Below, piece by piece: positions 8,875 to 17,695 of a stretch of 64,000 nucleotides of DNA. Source of the stretch: Salegentibacter salinarum. Lineage in GTDB: Bacteria; Bacteroidota; Bacteroidia; Flavobacteriales; Flavobacteriaceae. Within the stretch, counting starts at the first letter, position 1. Each line of letters begins with the position of its first letter. The DNA is taken from assembly GCF_900168115.1 (NCBI RefSeq), contig NZ_FUZC01000006.1, positions 62,001 through 126,000 of the forward strand, read 5' to 3'. Position numbers and translations under genes: made by a program. Under the pieces are notes generated by a model that did no database searches, was not told where the DNA came from, and saw nothing but the letters and a program-made list of their open reading frames with translations.

Positions 8875-9972
8875 TTAATCTGTTTCTTCAATTTCTTTTT
8901 TAAAGAAAACTTTGAATTTAGAGCCTTGCCCTAAAGTGCTTTCCAACTCTATTTTCCCACCGTGGGATTCAATCATTTTTTTAATAACATATAACCCCAT
9001 ACCGGTTCCTTCAATTTTGCTATTAATTCTAGCATATTTTTCAAAAACCACCTCCTGGTGTTCTTCAGCAATACCCACCCCGTTATCTTCTACACTGAAG
9101 ATTACAAAATCTCTAATGGTATAAGTTTTAAGCTTAATTACAAGTTGTTGATCATTATTGCGATATTTAATAGCATTATGAATAAGATTGTAGATTATAC
9201 TTCTTAAAGTGTTTCTGGGGAATATTACTTCAGAGATTTTAAAATCTTTTAATACCTGAATATTTTCACTTACAATTTCCTCCCGGAGTGCATTCAGAAT
9301 ATTTCCGCAGGATTTTACAATATTCTGTGGTTTCAATTCTACTTTATTCTGAAGATTAGCCTCTCCTTCAGAAGTAAATTCATTTAACATAGTATTGAGT
9401 CCATTAGACACAGTTTGCAATCTTTCAATCATAGAATGAAACTTTTCTGAATCCTGTCTTTTATAAGTTTCCAAAAGTCCGCTAGAAAGTAGCTTTATGG
9501 TAGATATTGGTTGCTTCATATCGTGAGATAATGCAAACATTAGCACATTGTGTTTGGCATTAATTTTCTCCAGTTCCTTAATGGAATTTAAACGTACCGT
9601 AATATTTACAAAAGTTATAATCACCCCGTTCACCTTGTTTTGCTCGTGATCTACGTATGGAATAATATTCATCTGAAACCAGTTTCCATCGGTAGTCTGA
9701 ATTTCTTTTTCAAAGATCTCACTGGTATTCATCACCTCCTGAATATTATTCACGAAAGTTGGATACCGAATATTATCTTCTACGTGCTCAATTTTTTTAC
9801 CAATATCATCATAAGACAGAGAAAACTGTGCCATTGCAGGCGGGGTAAAAATCCTCAATACCATATCGGCATCTACGAATAATTGGGGAATAATAGTATT
9901 TGAAAAATAATTTGCCAGGTCAAAATCCAGCTTACGCAATTGACCAATATCTTTTTTTAATTGTTTAGACAT
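8875..9972 (-). CDS. Soluble PAS-domain sensor histidine kinase
   Basis: The 365-residue protein has no membrane segment. Residues ~20-128 form a PAS domain of the kind linked to CheB/CheR fusion proteins: IIPQLFVDADMVLRIFTPPA, then WFQMNIIPYVDHE and NGVIITFVNIT. A HisKA domain follows with the phosphoacceptor in FALSHDMKQPISTIK (His150). The HATPase domain has an N box (IIYNLIHNAIKYRN), a G1 box (VEDNGVGIAEEH) and a G2 box (GTGMGLYVIKKM). It should autophosphorylate in the cytoplasm in response to a signal sensed by PAS. No response regulator is encoded next to it. The 9973-10511 region separates it from the divergent pectin susC, so a link with pectin sensing is only positional. Confidence 0.88.
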   Translation of the reverse strand: MSKQLKKDIGQLRKLDFDLANYFSNTIIPQLFVDADMVLRIFTPPAMAQFSLSYDDIGKKIEHVEDNIRYPTFVNNIQEVMNTSEIFEKEIQTTDGNWFQMNIIPYVDHEQNKVNGVIITFVNITVRLNSIKELEKINAKHNVLMFALSHDMKQPISTIKLLSSGLLETYKRQDSEKFHSMIERLQTVSNGLNTMLNEFTSEGEANLQNKVELKPQNIVKSCGNILNALREEIVSENIQVLKDFKISEVIFPRNTLRSIIYNLIHNAIKYRNNDQQLVIKLKTYTIRDFVIFSVEDNGVGIAEEHQEVVFEKYARINSKIEGTGMGLYVIKKMIESHGGKIELESTLGQGSKFKVFFKKEIEETD

Positions 9973-10215
9973 AGAAGCTTCTTTGGAAAAACTTTGAAGT
10001 TAAGGTGTGTTCAAATATAATAAACATTGATGATGTGGGGTGTGTAAATATAGGTAATAGTGATAACCGGGTGAAGAATAGTGTATTACTGAATCTTTCA
10101 TTATAAAAGAGTTTCAGAAAAAACTTATGACAGGAATGCAATCCGGGAATTGAAAATTATGTAATGCTTGTTTATATAGTCGTAAGAAAATGTCAACTTA
10201 GGTTAAATAGCTTGT

Positions 10216-10241
10216 AATTAAATATTTAGAAATATTTAATT
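10216..10241. repeat. Perfect 12-bp AT-rich inverted repeat upstream of pectin susC
   Basis: AATTAAATATTT (10216-10227) is exactly complementary to AAATATTTAATT (10230-10241), with a 2-nt AG spacer. It lies ~270 bases before the susC start and ~170 before the palindromic operator. It could be a binding site or simply extrudable AT-rich DNA. There is no T tail, so it is not a terminator. Confidence 0.6.
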
Positions 10242-10408
10242 ATTGAGAAATCGATTGCATTAGCAGTGTATTCCTTCCTTAATCCTGCGATTATTGCAAT
10301 AAAGTATGAATAATTTTGCTAAAATCTGTGAATTAATACTTTGTAAGCCTATAAATATAATTTTTTAGGCTAAAAATTTTGGAAATGTTAATTAAATGTT
10401 TACGTTTG

Positions 10409-10422
10409 TGTAATCGATTACA
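10409..10422. promoter_or_regulatory. LacI-type operator, copy 1 (pectin susC)
   Basis: TGTAATCGATTACA is a perfect 14-bp palindrome with a central CG, the usual geometry of LacI-family operators. Identical copies occur at 23079-23092 and 36439-36452. A TTTG (10405-10408), compatible with a Bacteroidota -33 element, abuts it, so a bound repressor would block the promoter. It lies 89 bases before the susC ATG. Confidence 0.75.
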
Positions 10423-10511
10423 ATTTATTTGTCATTTTCTGAGCCTTTTTAATCCTCAGGATGAGAATTTTACGAAAACGATTGAAACTAACTTAACTAA
10501 ATTTTTAAAGT

Positions 10512-13499
10512 ATGAAGTACTGGTTAAAAAGAAACTCATTGTGTAAACAAGCGGTTTTGATGTTGTTACTATTGTTTCCCTTGGGGTCATTAATTGCTCA
10601 AGAAGGTATAACAATAACGGGTGTTGTAACAGATGGTGAATCACAAACCCCCTTGCCTGGTGTGAGTGTGGTTGAAAAGGGCACTAATAATGGTACAGCT
10701 ACAGATTTTGATGGTAACTATAGTTTAGAGTTATCTAATGCGAATGCAGTTTTGCAAGTAAGTTTTATGGGCTACGAAACCCAGGAAATTGAAGTTGGAG
10801 GCCAAACCGAAATTGATATTACACTTTCTCCAGATATGGGTGGCCTGGATGAAGTAGTAGTAATTGGGTATGGTACAATGAAAAAAAGTAATGTAACTGG
10901 GTCTATTGTTTCGGTTGATCAACAGGAATTAACCCAGGTACCCTCTACCAACGTTATGGAGTCGTTGCAGGGTAAACTCCCAGGGGTAGACATTACTCGG
11001 TCAAGTGGTCAAGCTGGTGCCGGGATTAATATTGCGGTAAGGGGTAACCGGTCTTTAACTGCAAGTAACTCACCTCTATTTATTGTAGATGGAATTCAAT
11101 ATAGCAACATTCAGGATTTAAATCCTAATGATATTGAATCTATGGAAGTTTTAAAAGATGCTGCATCTACTGCAATTTACGGTTCCAGGGGTGCTAACGG
11201 AGTTATAATTATTACTACTAAGCAAGGAAGACAAGGTGAAACGCGTGTAACATTCAATGCTTATGCCGGGGTATCTGAAGTTACTAATTATCCAGAAGTT
11301 CAAACTCCAATGGAGTACGCTAATTTAAGACGGGAAGCGAGAAGAGCTACCGGAGATTGGAATAGTCCAGAAGATGATCCCAGCATTTTTAATGATTGGG
11401 AATTGGACGCTGTAAATAATAATGGCGGTACAGTTTGGCCAGATTTATTTCTTAGCAAGGGAGCACAGCAGGATTACCAGGCCGGTGTTTCCACGGCTAC
11501 CGAGAATTCAAGATTCTATGTTTCTTTAAATTATTTCAACGAGCAGGGAAATCAGAGAATGGATGAATTAAACCGCTACAGTTTAAGGGCTAATATTGAT
11601 CATGATATTAATGATAAAATTACCATAGGAACCCAGAATCAGGTTACCTATTACGATCAGAATTTTCATAGGGATCCTATGAATATTGCTAATAAAATTA
11701 ATCCATTATTAACCCCTTACGATGATGAGGGAAATGTAGAATTTCAGCCAAATAATTGGAAGGATGTAAACCCGTTAATTGATGAAGAGCCGGGGCATTA
11801 TGAAAATAATAACCGTACTACACGAGTATTTACTTCAGCTTATTTTGATTATGATATTTTGGAAGACTTAAACTTTAGGACTAATCTTGGGGTAACGCTT
11901 CAAAATAGTAGAACCGGTATCTATCGGGCTTCAGAAACAGTAGATCGAGCAGGTCAGGCTTCAGAAGCGGTATATCAAACAGGTAATGATGTAGGAATTA
12001 ACTGGGAGAATATCATAAATTATGATACTGAATTTGGAGGCGGCGATCACTCCTTAACTCTTACAGGTATTCAATCTTACTTAAGTGGTCAAAATGAAGC
12101 GCAGTCAGCCAGAGGGAGAAATCAGTTGTTAGATTATCAATTGTTTCATTCTTTAGGAAATGCCAGCGAACAGCTTGCTATTCAAAGTAATTACGAAGAA
12201 ACCAGTCTTCTTTCCTTTACAGGACGGGTTCATTATAGTTATAAAGATAAATACATTTTTATGGCTACAGGTCGTGGTGATGGAGCCTCTCAGCTGAGTG
12301 ATGGAAATAAATGGGCATTTTTCCCATCTATTTCAGGTGCATGGAGATTAATAGAGGAAGATTTTATGGCCGATACTGAAACTTTTACCGATTTGAAAAT
12401 TAGAGCAAGTTACGGGGTGGCAGGAAATGCTGCGGTTCAGGCATATTCTACGCAAAGTTTATTAAATCGTATCCCTTTTGGGTTTAATGAGGAGCCGGCA
12501 ATTGGATATACTTTCGGAAGTCGAATTGGTAACACAAATTTAGGATGGGAGATATCAAAAACTTATAATATTGGGGTAGATTTTGGATTGTTACGAAACC
12601 GAATTACCGGTACTATTGATGTGTATGATACCAGAACTGATGATTTGTTGATGGATAGATTTCTTCCGCCTACCTCAGGAGTTAGAAGTATAACTGAGAA
12701 TATTGGAGCTACCCGTAACCGTGGGATTGAAATTAGCCTGAATACAACTCCTGTTCAACAAGGTATTGTAGAATGGAATGTTGGCCTTAACTGGTTTAGA
12801 AATAAAGAGGAAATTGTAGAATTGGCTACCGGTTCTAATGATATTGCCAATGGGTGGTTTATAGGAGAGCCTACACAAGCATTTTATGATTATGAAAAGG
12901 ATGGAATCTGGCAATTAGGCCAGGAGGCCGAAGCAGAATCGTATGGGCAGGAGCCAGGAGAAATTCGAGTAGTAGATCAAAACAATGATGGAGAAATAGA
13001 TTCTAATAATGATCGTATTGTACTAGGTTCACCAAGACCAGATTGGAGTGGTAACCTTACAAGTGATTTAACAGTAGGAAACTTCGATTTAAATATCCAG
13101 GTTTTTGCAAGGGTTGGTCAAATGATGGAATATGAATTCTATGATATTTATGATCCTTCCGGGAATGAAAACAGTCATCGCCATGATTACTGGACTCCGG
13201 AAAATCCTACCAATGCTTACCCAAGACCAAATGCAGGAAGAACTCAGGGAAGCACCCAGTACTACAGTTCTATTTTGTATGAAGATGCATCTTTTCTAAA
13301 ACTAAGAAATGTTACTCTGGGTTATACTATTCCTAAATCATTTTTAGATAGAGTAGGTATTTCTAAGCTAAGAGTGTATGCTACTGGAAGAAACCTTTGG
13401 GTTAAAAGTGAAGTAGATAATTACGACCCTGAGCGTGGTGGAGCGATGAGTAATCCAATTCCAAGATTATTAGTGGGAGGTATTAATTTAGAACTGTAA
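10512..13499 (+). CDS. SusC-family TonB-dependent outer-membrane oligosaccharide transporter (pectin locus)
   Basis: The 995-residue protein has a signal peptide (cleavage near SLIAQ, residue 30). A carboxypeptidase-D-like regulatory domain follows (GVVTDGESQTPLPGVSVVEK, ~37-110), then a TonB-box-like stretch DEVVVIGYGT (113-122). The plug domain (ESLQGKLPGVDITRSSGQAG, IRGNRSL-type motif, VLKDAASTAIYGSRGANGVI) precedes a large beta-barrel ending in a hydrophobic aromatic-rich strand. SusC proteins import oligosaccharides into the periplasm using energy from TonB. The susD partner starts 26 bases later, and the following genes are pectinases, so the substrate is probably oligogalacturonide. 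Expression is likely controlled by the palindromic operator at 10409. Confidence 0.95.
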   Translation: MKYWLKRNSLCKQAVLMLLLLFPLGSLIAQEGITITGVVTDGESQTPLPGVSVVEKGTNNGTATDFDGNYSLELSNANAVLQVSFMGYETQEIEVGGQTEIDITLSPDMGGLDEVVVIGYGTMKKSNVTGSIVSVDQQELTQVPSTNVMESLQGKLPGVDITRSSGQAGAGINIAVRGNRSLTASNSPLFIVDGIQYSNIQDLNPNDIESMEVLKDAASTAIYGSRGANGVIIITTKQGRQGETRVTFNAYAGVSEVTNYPEVQTPMEYANLRREARRATGDWNSPEDDPSIFNDWELDAVNNNGGTVWPDLFLSKGAQQDYQAGVSTATENSRFYVSLNYFNEQGNQRMDELNRYSLRANIDHDINDKITIGTQNQVTYYDQNFHRDPMNIANKINPLLTPYDDEGNVEFQPNNWKDVNPLIDEEPGHYENNNRTTRVFTSAYFDYDILEDLNFRTNLGVTLQNSRTGIYRASETVDRAGQASEAVYQTGNDVGINWENIINYDTEFGGGDHSLTLTGIQSYLSGQNEAQSARGRNQLLDYQLFHSLGNASEQLAIQSNYEETSLLSFTGRVHYSYKDKYIFMATGRGDGASQLSDGNKWAFFPSISGAWRLIEEDFMADTETFTDLKIRASYGVAGNAAVQAYSTQSLLNRIPFGFNEEPAIGYTFGSRIGNTNLGWEISKTYNIGVDFGLLRNRITGTIDVYDTRTDDLLMDRFLPPTSGVRSITENIGATRNRGIEISLNTTPVQQGIVEWNVGLNWFRNKEEIVELATGSNDIANGWFIGEPTQAFYDYEKDGIWQLGQEAEAESYGQEPGEIRVVDQNNDGEIDSNNDRIVLGSPRPDWSGNLTSDLTVGNFDLNIQVFARVGQMMEYEFYDIYDPSGNENSHRHDYWTPENPTNAYPRPNAGRTQGSTQYYSSILYEDASFLKLRNVTLGYTIPKSFLDRVGISKLRVYATGRNLWVKSEVDNYDPERGGAMSNPIPRLLVGGINLEL

Positions 13500-13525
13500 G
13501 CTTAACAAATTTTAAAATATCAATT

Positions 13526-15211
13526 ATGAAAAATATAAATTTCAAATTATTCTTTATTGCTTTAGTGCTATTAGGTGGTACATCTTGCGAAAAGGAACTT
13601 GAAGAGTTTAATCCCAGTGGGGTTACTGCTGAAGGGGTTTATACCCAGCCCGATGGTTTTGAATCATTGGTAAATGCCGCTTATGCATATACACGTTGGT
13701 GGTATGGTAAAGAAGATGGTTTTAATCTGGGCGAAATGGGTACCGATTTATGGATCCAGGGCGTAGATGGCGGCGCGAATGTAGCCTTACTACATTATGA
13801 AAACCTTCAGCCCGATCAAGCTTCCGTAGATGTTTTATGGGCCAGGATGTATGAAGGAGTAAATTTAACTAATGCTGGAATTGAATTTGTTGGTGACTCG
13901 GGTCTTTCTGAAGAATTAAAAGTTGAAAGAGAAGCAGAACTTCGGTTCTTAAGAGCTTTCTTTTATTGGCATATAGTTGAAACCTGGGGTGGCGTACATC
14001 TATCCACAGAGCGCACAGCAACCGCTCAAACAGAAGCTAATAGAACTCCTGAAAGTGAATTTTATAACCTTATAAAAAGTGATCTTGAATTTGCAATTGC
14101 TAATTTACCTCAATATCCAAGTCAGGATGGACGTATTGGAAAAGGTGGTGCAGAAGCATTTAAAGCAAGGGTTCATTTAGGAATTGAGGAATATGAAGAA
14201 GCTCAGGAGTTAGCAGAGAATGTTATCCAGGATTATAATTACGAGCTGGTAGAGAGCTACGATGATCTTTGGGATATGGAAAACATTCAAAATTCAGAAG
14301 TTATATATTCAGTAGATTATCATCGTGATCTTAACCTGAATGATCAGCAAAATAGTATTCTTTATCCTAATGGTCACCCCCGGGGAGCCCATAACGGGCA
14401 CTTAATGTTTTTGAGTACCTACGATAGAAATGGAGTGGTAGGAATGGTTAGAGATCTTGAAAATGGTCGACCTTTCGCAAGATATATGCCTACCCGTTTT
14501 TTACTTGAGTTATTCAATGAGGATGTAGATTCTAGATTTGAAGGTTCATTTGAAACAACCTGGTTCTCTAATAATCCTGGAACCTATACAAAAACCGTAG
14601 ATGGTCAGGAACGAGAATATACCTTAGAATTAGGCGATACTGCAATATGGGCAACAAAGGAAGTGCTTTCTCCACAGGAAGAATTATCCAGGCCATATCT
14701 AGTTTACGATATGGAAAGCATGTATAATGAGGATGGTACGTATAATAACAACCGTCAATATATTGCGTTAAACAAATTTCTTGATCCAACCCGTCCATCC
14801 ATTGCAGAGATGCAAAGTTCAAGAGATGCTTTTGTAATAAGATTAGCTGAAATGTATCTAATTGCAGCCGAGTCTGCGTTTATGCAAAACGATCTTTCTA
14901 CAGCAGAAGAATATATAAATGTTATTCGTGAGCGAGCAGCTTATCCCGGTAATGAAGAGGAAATGATGATTTCTGAAGAAGATCTTTCATTAGACTTCAT
15001 TTTAGATGAAAGAGCAAGGGAATTAGCTGGAGAACAATTGCGCTGGTTTGATTTAAAAAGAACTGGTACTTTGGTAGAAAGAGTAAGAGAGTATAACCCT
15101 GAAGCTGCAGATAATATCCAGGATTTTCATATGCTAAGACCTATACCGCAATCTCAAATTGATGCGGTGGTAAACAAGGATGAATTTACCCAGAACGAAG
15201 GGTATCAATAG
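13526..15211 (+). CDS. SusD-family surface glycan-binding lipoprotein (pectin locus)
   Basis: The 561-residue protein begins with a lipoprotein signal ending LLGGTSC (Cys21) followed by EKE. The N-terminal part has EGVYTQPDGFESLVNAAYAY, as in SusD/RagB proteins. The middle has the tetratricopeptide-like EAELRFLRAFFYWHIVETWG. The C-terminal RagB/SusD domain has FVIRLAEMYLIAAESAF, INVIRERAAYPG and DFILDERARELAGEQLRWFD, ending LRPIPQSQIDAV. It would sit on the SusC pore at the cell surface and bind pectic oligomers. Two terminator hairpins follow it, suggesting that susCD is made in excess over the enzymes. No SusE/SusF-type binding protein follows. Confidence 0.95.
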   Translation: MKNINFKLFFIALVLLGGTSCEKELEEFNPSGVTAEGVYTQPDGFESLVNAAYAYTRWWYGKEDGFNLGEMGTDLWIQGVDGGANVALLHYENLQPDQASVDVLWARMYEGVNLTNAGIEFVGDSGLSEELKVEREAELRFLRAFFYWHIVETWGGVHLSTERTATAQTEANRTPESEFYNLIKSDLEFAIANLPQYPSQDGRIGKGGAEAFKARVHLGIEEYEEAQELAENVIQDYNYELVESYDDLWDMENIQNSEVIYSVDYHRDLNLNDQQNSILYPNGHPRGAHNGHLMFLSTYDRNGVVGMVRDLENGRPFARYMPTRFLLELFNEDVDSRFEGSFETTWFSNNPGTYTKTVDGQEREYTLELGDTAIWATKEVLSPQEELSRPYLVYDMESMYNEDGTYNNNRQYIALNKFLDPTRPSIAEMQSSRDAFVIRLAEMYLIAAESAFMQNDLSTAEEYINVIRERAAYPGNEEEMMISEEDLSLDFILDERARELAGEQLRWFDLKRTGTLVERVREYNPEAADNIQDFHMLRPIPQSQIDAVVNKDEFTQNEGYQ

Positions 15212-15219
15212 AATTTTAC

Positions 15220-15271
15220 TGGCAGGGTTTAGCGTGGTTTGTTAAAGTTTTAAACCCTGCCATTTTATTTT
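15220..15271 (+). terminator. Hairpin terminator 1 after pectin susD
   Basis: TGGCAGGGTTTA (15220-15231) and TAAACCCTGCCA (15251-15262) form a perfect 12-bp stem with a 19-nt loop, followed by TTTTATTTT. It starts 9 bases after the susD stop. Confidence 0.7.
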
Positions 15272-15298
15272 GATCTTAGTTAATTAGCCAAATTTATG

Positions 15299-15323
15299 GC
15301 CCCAAAGCTATTTGGGGCTTTTT
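15299..15323 (+). terminator. Hairpin terminator 2 after pectin susD
   Basis: GCCCCAAA (15299-15306) and TTTGGGGC (15311-15318) form a perfect 8-bp stem with the tetraloop GCTA and a TTTTT tail. This is a textbook intrinsic terminator just 20 bases before the PL10 start. Together with terminator 1 it should strongly separate susCD from the enzyme genes, unless read-through is part of the design. Confidence 0.8.
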
Positions 15324-15342
15324 CACCTCTTCTAAACTATTT

Positions 15343-16431
15343 ATGATGTTGCAAAATTGGGTGACAGTGTTTTTAATCTTTCTTTTTTCAGGGCTACTTT
15401 ATAGTCAGGATTTTCAAAACCTTACTTGGAAAGAAATTCAACATCAAAATAGGAATTGGTATGGAAGTGAACAAGCGATTCGTATTGCAGATAATGTAAT
15501 ACTTCATCAAAATGTTAATGGTGGATGGTTAAAAAATACTGATTTAACCAAAGAGATTACTCCAAACGAAAAACATGAATTAAAAGAAAAAAAAACGAAA
15601 ACAATAGGTCCTACCATAGATAATGGAACTACGCACACTCAGCTAAGATATCTTGCTAAAGTCTATTTTGAGACTCAAATTGAAAAATATAAAAATGGAT
15701 TTTTAAAAGGCATAAATTATCTTTTGAAAGCACAATATGAAAATGGTGGTTGGCCTCAGTATTATCCAATTCGAGAAGGTTATTATGAGCATATTACCTT
15801 TAATGATAATGCTATGATTGGAGTAATGAATTTACTGAGAAATGTTGCTTCAGAAGATGAAAATTATAGGTTCGTAGGGGAGGATATAAAAAAAGAATCA
15901 GAAAAAGCCATTCAAAAAGGTCTGGATGTAATTCTTAAAACGCAGGTGCGCATAGACGGACAACCAACCCTTTGGTGTGCTCAACACCATCATAAAGATC
16001 TGAGTCCTGCAAAAGCCAGGGCTTATGAGTTACCGTCCTTAAGCGGAGCAGAAAGCGTAGGAATTATTAGATACCTTATGCAAATTGAAAATCCTTCAGA
16101 AGAAGTGAAAGAATCTATAAGAAGTGCTATTTCCTGGTTTGAAAAACATAAAATTACAGGTAAAAAAGTAATTATAAAAGATGCTCCAGATTTACCAGGG
16201 GGTAAAGATAGGGTAGTTGTTGAAAATTCTAAAGCTGGCCCGCTATGGGCACGTTTTAATGAAATTGGCACTGGACGACCAATTTTTGTTGGCCGTGACG
16301 GGATACCTAAAAATAAGCTAAATGAAATAGAACATGAACGCCGAATGGGTTATAGTTATCTTGGAAACTATGCAGAAAAATTATTAAAAGAAGATTACCC
16401 AAAATGGGAAAAGCGCATCTCAACAGAATAG
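15343..16431 (+). CDS. Pectate lyase, polysaccharide lyase family 10
   Basis: The 362-residue protein has a signal peptide ending SGLLYSQ. The catalytic module matches PL10: NGGWLKNTDL at ~52-61, TIDNGTTHTQLRYLAKVY at ~88-105, QYENGGWPQYYP, TFNDNAMIGVMNLLR, and the signature KARAYELPSLSGAES with the likely catalytic Arg226. PL10 enzymes have an (alpha/alpha)3 toroid and cleave de-esterified homogalacturonan by calcium-dependent beta-elimination, giving 4,5-unsaturated oligomers. It is the first gene of a tight enzyme operon (GH105 follows after 24 bases) and probably its only endo-acting lyase. The start is an ATGATG; either ATG is possible. Confidence 0.92.
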   Translation: MMLQNWVTVFLIFLFSGLLYSQDFQNLTWKEIQHQNRNWYGSEQAIRIADNVILHQNVNGGWLKNTDLTKEITPNEKHELKEKKTKTIGPTIDNGTTHTQLRYLAKVYFETQIEKYKNGFLKGINYLLKAQYENGGWPQYYPIREGYYEHITFNDNAMIGVMNLLRNVASEDENYRFVGEDIKKESEKAIQKGLDVILKTQVRIDGQPTLWCAQHHHKDLSPAKARAYELPSLSGAESVGIIRYLMQIENPSEEVKESIRSAISWFEKHKITGKKVIIKDAPDLPGGKDRVVVENSKAGPLWARFNEIGTGRPIFVGRDGIPKNKLNEIEHERRMGYSYLGNYAEKLLKEDYPKWEKRISTE

Positions 16432-16455
16432 AACGACCTTTAAATAAATCTTTCA

Positions 16456-17691
16456 ATGAAAACAATAAAATTATTTCAAAAATCTCTTTTTCTTCTATTG
16501 TTAACCGGAATACTATTTTCCTGTAAAAGCGGAGAAGAAAATAAAGATTCCGCTCAGGTAGAAACAGAAGATTCTACAGAAACAAAGGAATATTCCACCT
16601 GGATGGCAGATTCTGAAATTAAAAGAAACCCGGAAGGCTGGACGCTTGATTTTAATGAAAAGCCAAAATGGGAGTATACTCACGGACTTATTATGACTTC
16701 CATGGAGATTTTGTATAAAGAAACCGGCGATGAGAAATACCTGGATTATATTAAGAATTTTGCCGATTTTATGGTGAAAGAAGACGGATCGATTAAAACT
16801 TATAAGCAGTCAGATTATAATATTGATCGAGTTCAGGGTGGCCGTTTCCTAATCGGACTTTACAAAGAAACCAATGAGGAAAAATATAAAGAAGCCGTCG
16901 AGATGTTGCGCGACCAGATGCGTGAGCATCCAAGAACCGAAGAGGGTGGCTTTTGGCATAAAAAAATATATCCTTCTCAAATGTGGTTGGATGGATTGTA
17001 TATGGGCTCTCCGTTTTTAGCCCGTTATGCCAAAAATTTCGACGAGCCGGAATTATTTGATGATGTTGCCAACCAGATTTCCCTGGTAAATAAATACCAT
17101 TACAGCGAAGACAGCGGTCTTTTCCACCACGCCTGGGACGAGAGCAAGGAACAACGCTGGGCTGATCCTGAAACCGGACTTTCTTCAAATTATTGGGGAA
17201 GAAGTATAGGTTGGTTTAGTATGGCTCTTGTAGATGTATTAGATTTTCTGCCTGAAGATCATCCTGAGCGCGAAAATATCATGGAAGTAGCTCAAAAGTT
17301 AGCCGATGGAATTTTAAAATATCAGGATGAAACCGGAGCCTGGTACCAGGTGGTAGACCAGGGAGAGCGTGAAGGTAATTACCTTGAAGCTTCTGCCACA
17401 AGTATGTTCTCTTATTTTCTGCTCAAAGGTGCAGAAAATGGCTATTTAACCGAAGCACATAAACAAGCCGGAATTAAGGCTTACGAAGGTATTTTAGAAG
17501 AGTTTATTCGTGAGAACGAAGACGGGACCATCAGCCTTACAAAGGTAAATGGCGTGGCCGGGTTAGGCGGCGATCCTTATCGCGATGGTTCTTACGAATA
17601 TTATATCAACGAAATTATCAGGGATGACGATCCAAAAGGAGTAGGCCCATTTATTTTGGCTTCCATTTATTATGAAAATCTAAACCAGTAG
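16456..17691 (+). CDS. GH105 unsaturated galacturonyl/rhamnogalacturonyl hydrolase, lipoprotein
   Basis: The 411-residue protein has a lipoprotein signal ending TGILFSC, then an acidic linker. The catalytic (alpha/alpha)6 barrel resembles YteR/YesR: WEYTHGLIMTSMEILYKETG at ~73-92, YNIDRVQGGRFLIGLYKET, LDGLYMGSPFLARYA, WGRSIGWFSMALVDVLDFLP, GAWYQVVDQGEREGNYLEAS. GH105 enzymes hydrate the C4-C5 double bond of the terminal unsaturated uronate left by pectate lyases and release it. It is therefore the natural partner of the upstream PL10. The product would be 4-deoxy-L-threo-5-hexosulose uronate precursor for KdgF/KduI. The CE8 gene follows after only 4 bases. Confidence 0.92.
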   Translation: MKTIKLFQKSLFLLLLTGILFSCKSGEENKDSAQVETEDSTETKEYSTWMADSEIKRNPEGWTLDFNEKPKWEYTHGLIMTSMEILYKETGDEKYLDYIKNFADFMVKEDGSIKTYKQSDYNIDRVQGGRFLIGLYKETNEEKYKEAVEMLRDQMREHPRTEEGGFWHKKIYPSQMWLDGLYMGSPFLARYAKNFDEPELFDDVANQISLVNKYHYSEDSGLFHHAWDESKEQRWADPETGLSSNYWGRSIGWFSMALVDVLDFLPEDHPERENIMEVAQKLADGILKYQDETGAWYQVVDQGEREGNYLEASATSMFSYFLLKGAENGYLTEAHKQAGIKAYEGILEEFIRENEDGTISLTKVNGVAGLGGDPYRDGSYEYYINEIIRDDDPKGVGPFILASIYYENLNQ

Positions 17692-17695
17692 CCAG

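Larger units (their letters stand above)
9973..10511. other. 539-bp intergenic region between kinase gene and pectin susC
   Basis: This region holds the divergent control sequences of the kinase and the pectin locus. Visible elements are a perfect 12-bp inverted repeat at 10216-10241, a weak operator-like sequence AGAAATCGATTGCA at 10246-10259 (3 mismatches to the main palindrome), and the perfect palindrome at 10409-10422 with TTTG just upstream (10405-10408). The rest is AT-rich, with no ORF that looks coding. Confidence 0.7.

Noticed and set aside
10405-10431. Full -33/-7 promoter (TTTG and TTTATTTG) flanking operator copy 1
   Set aside because: The spacing of 15 bases is shorter than the ~20 expected and the pattern is not repeated at the other two operators.
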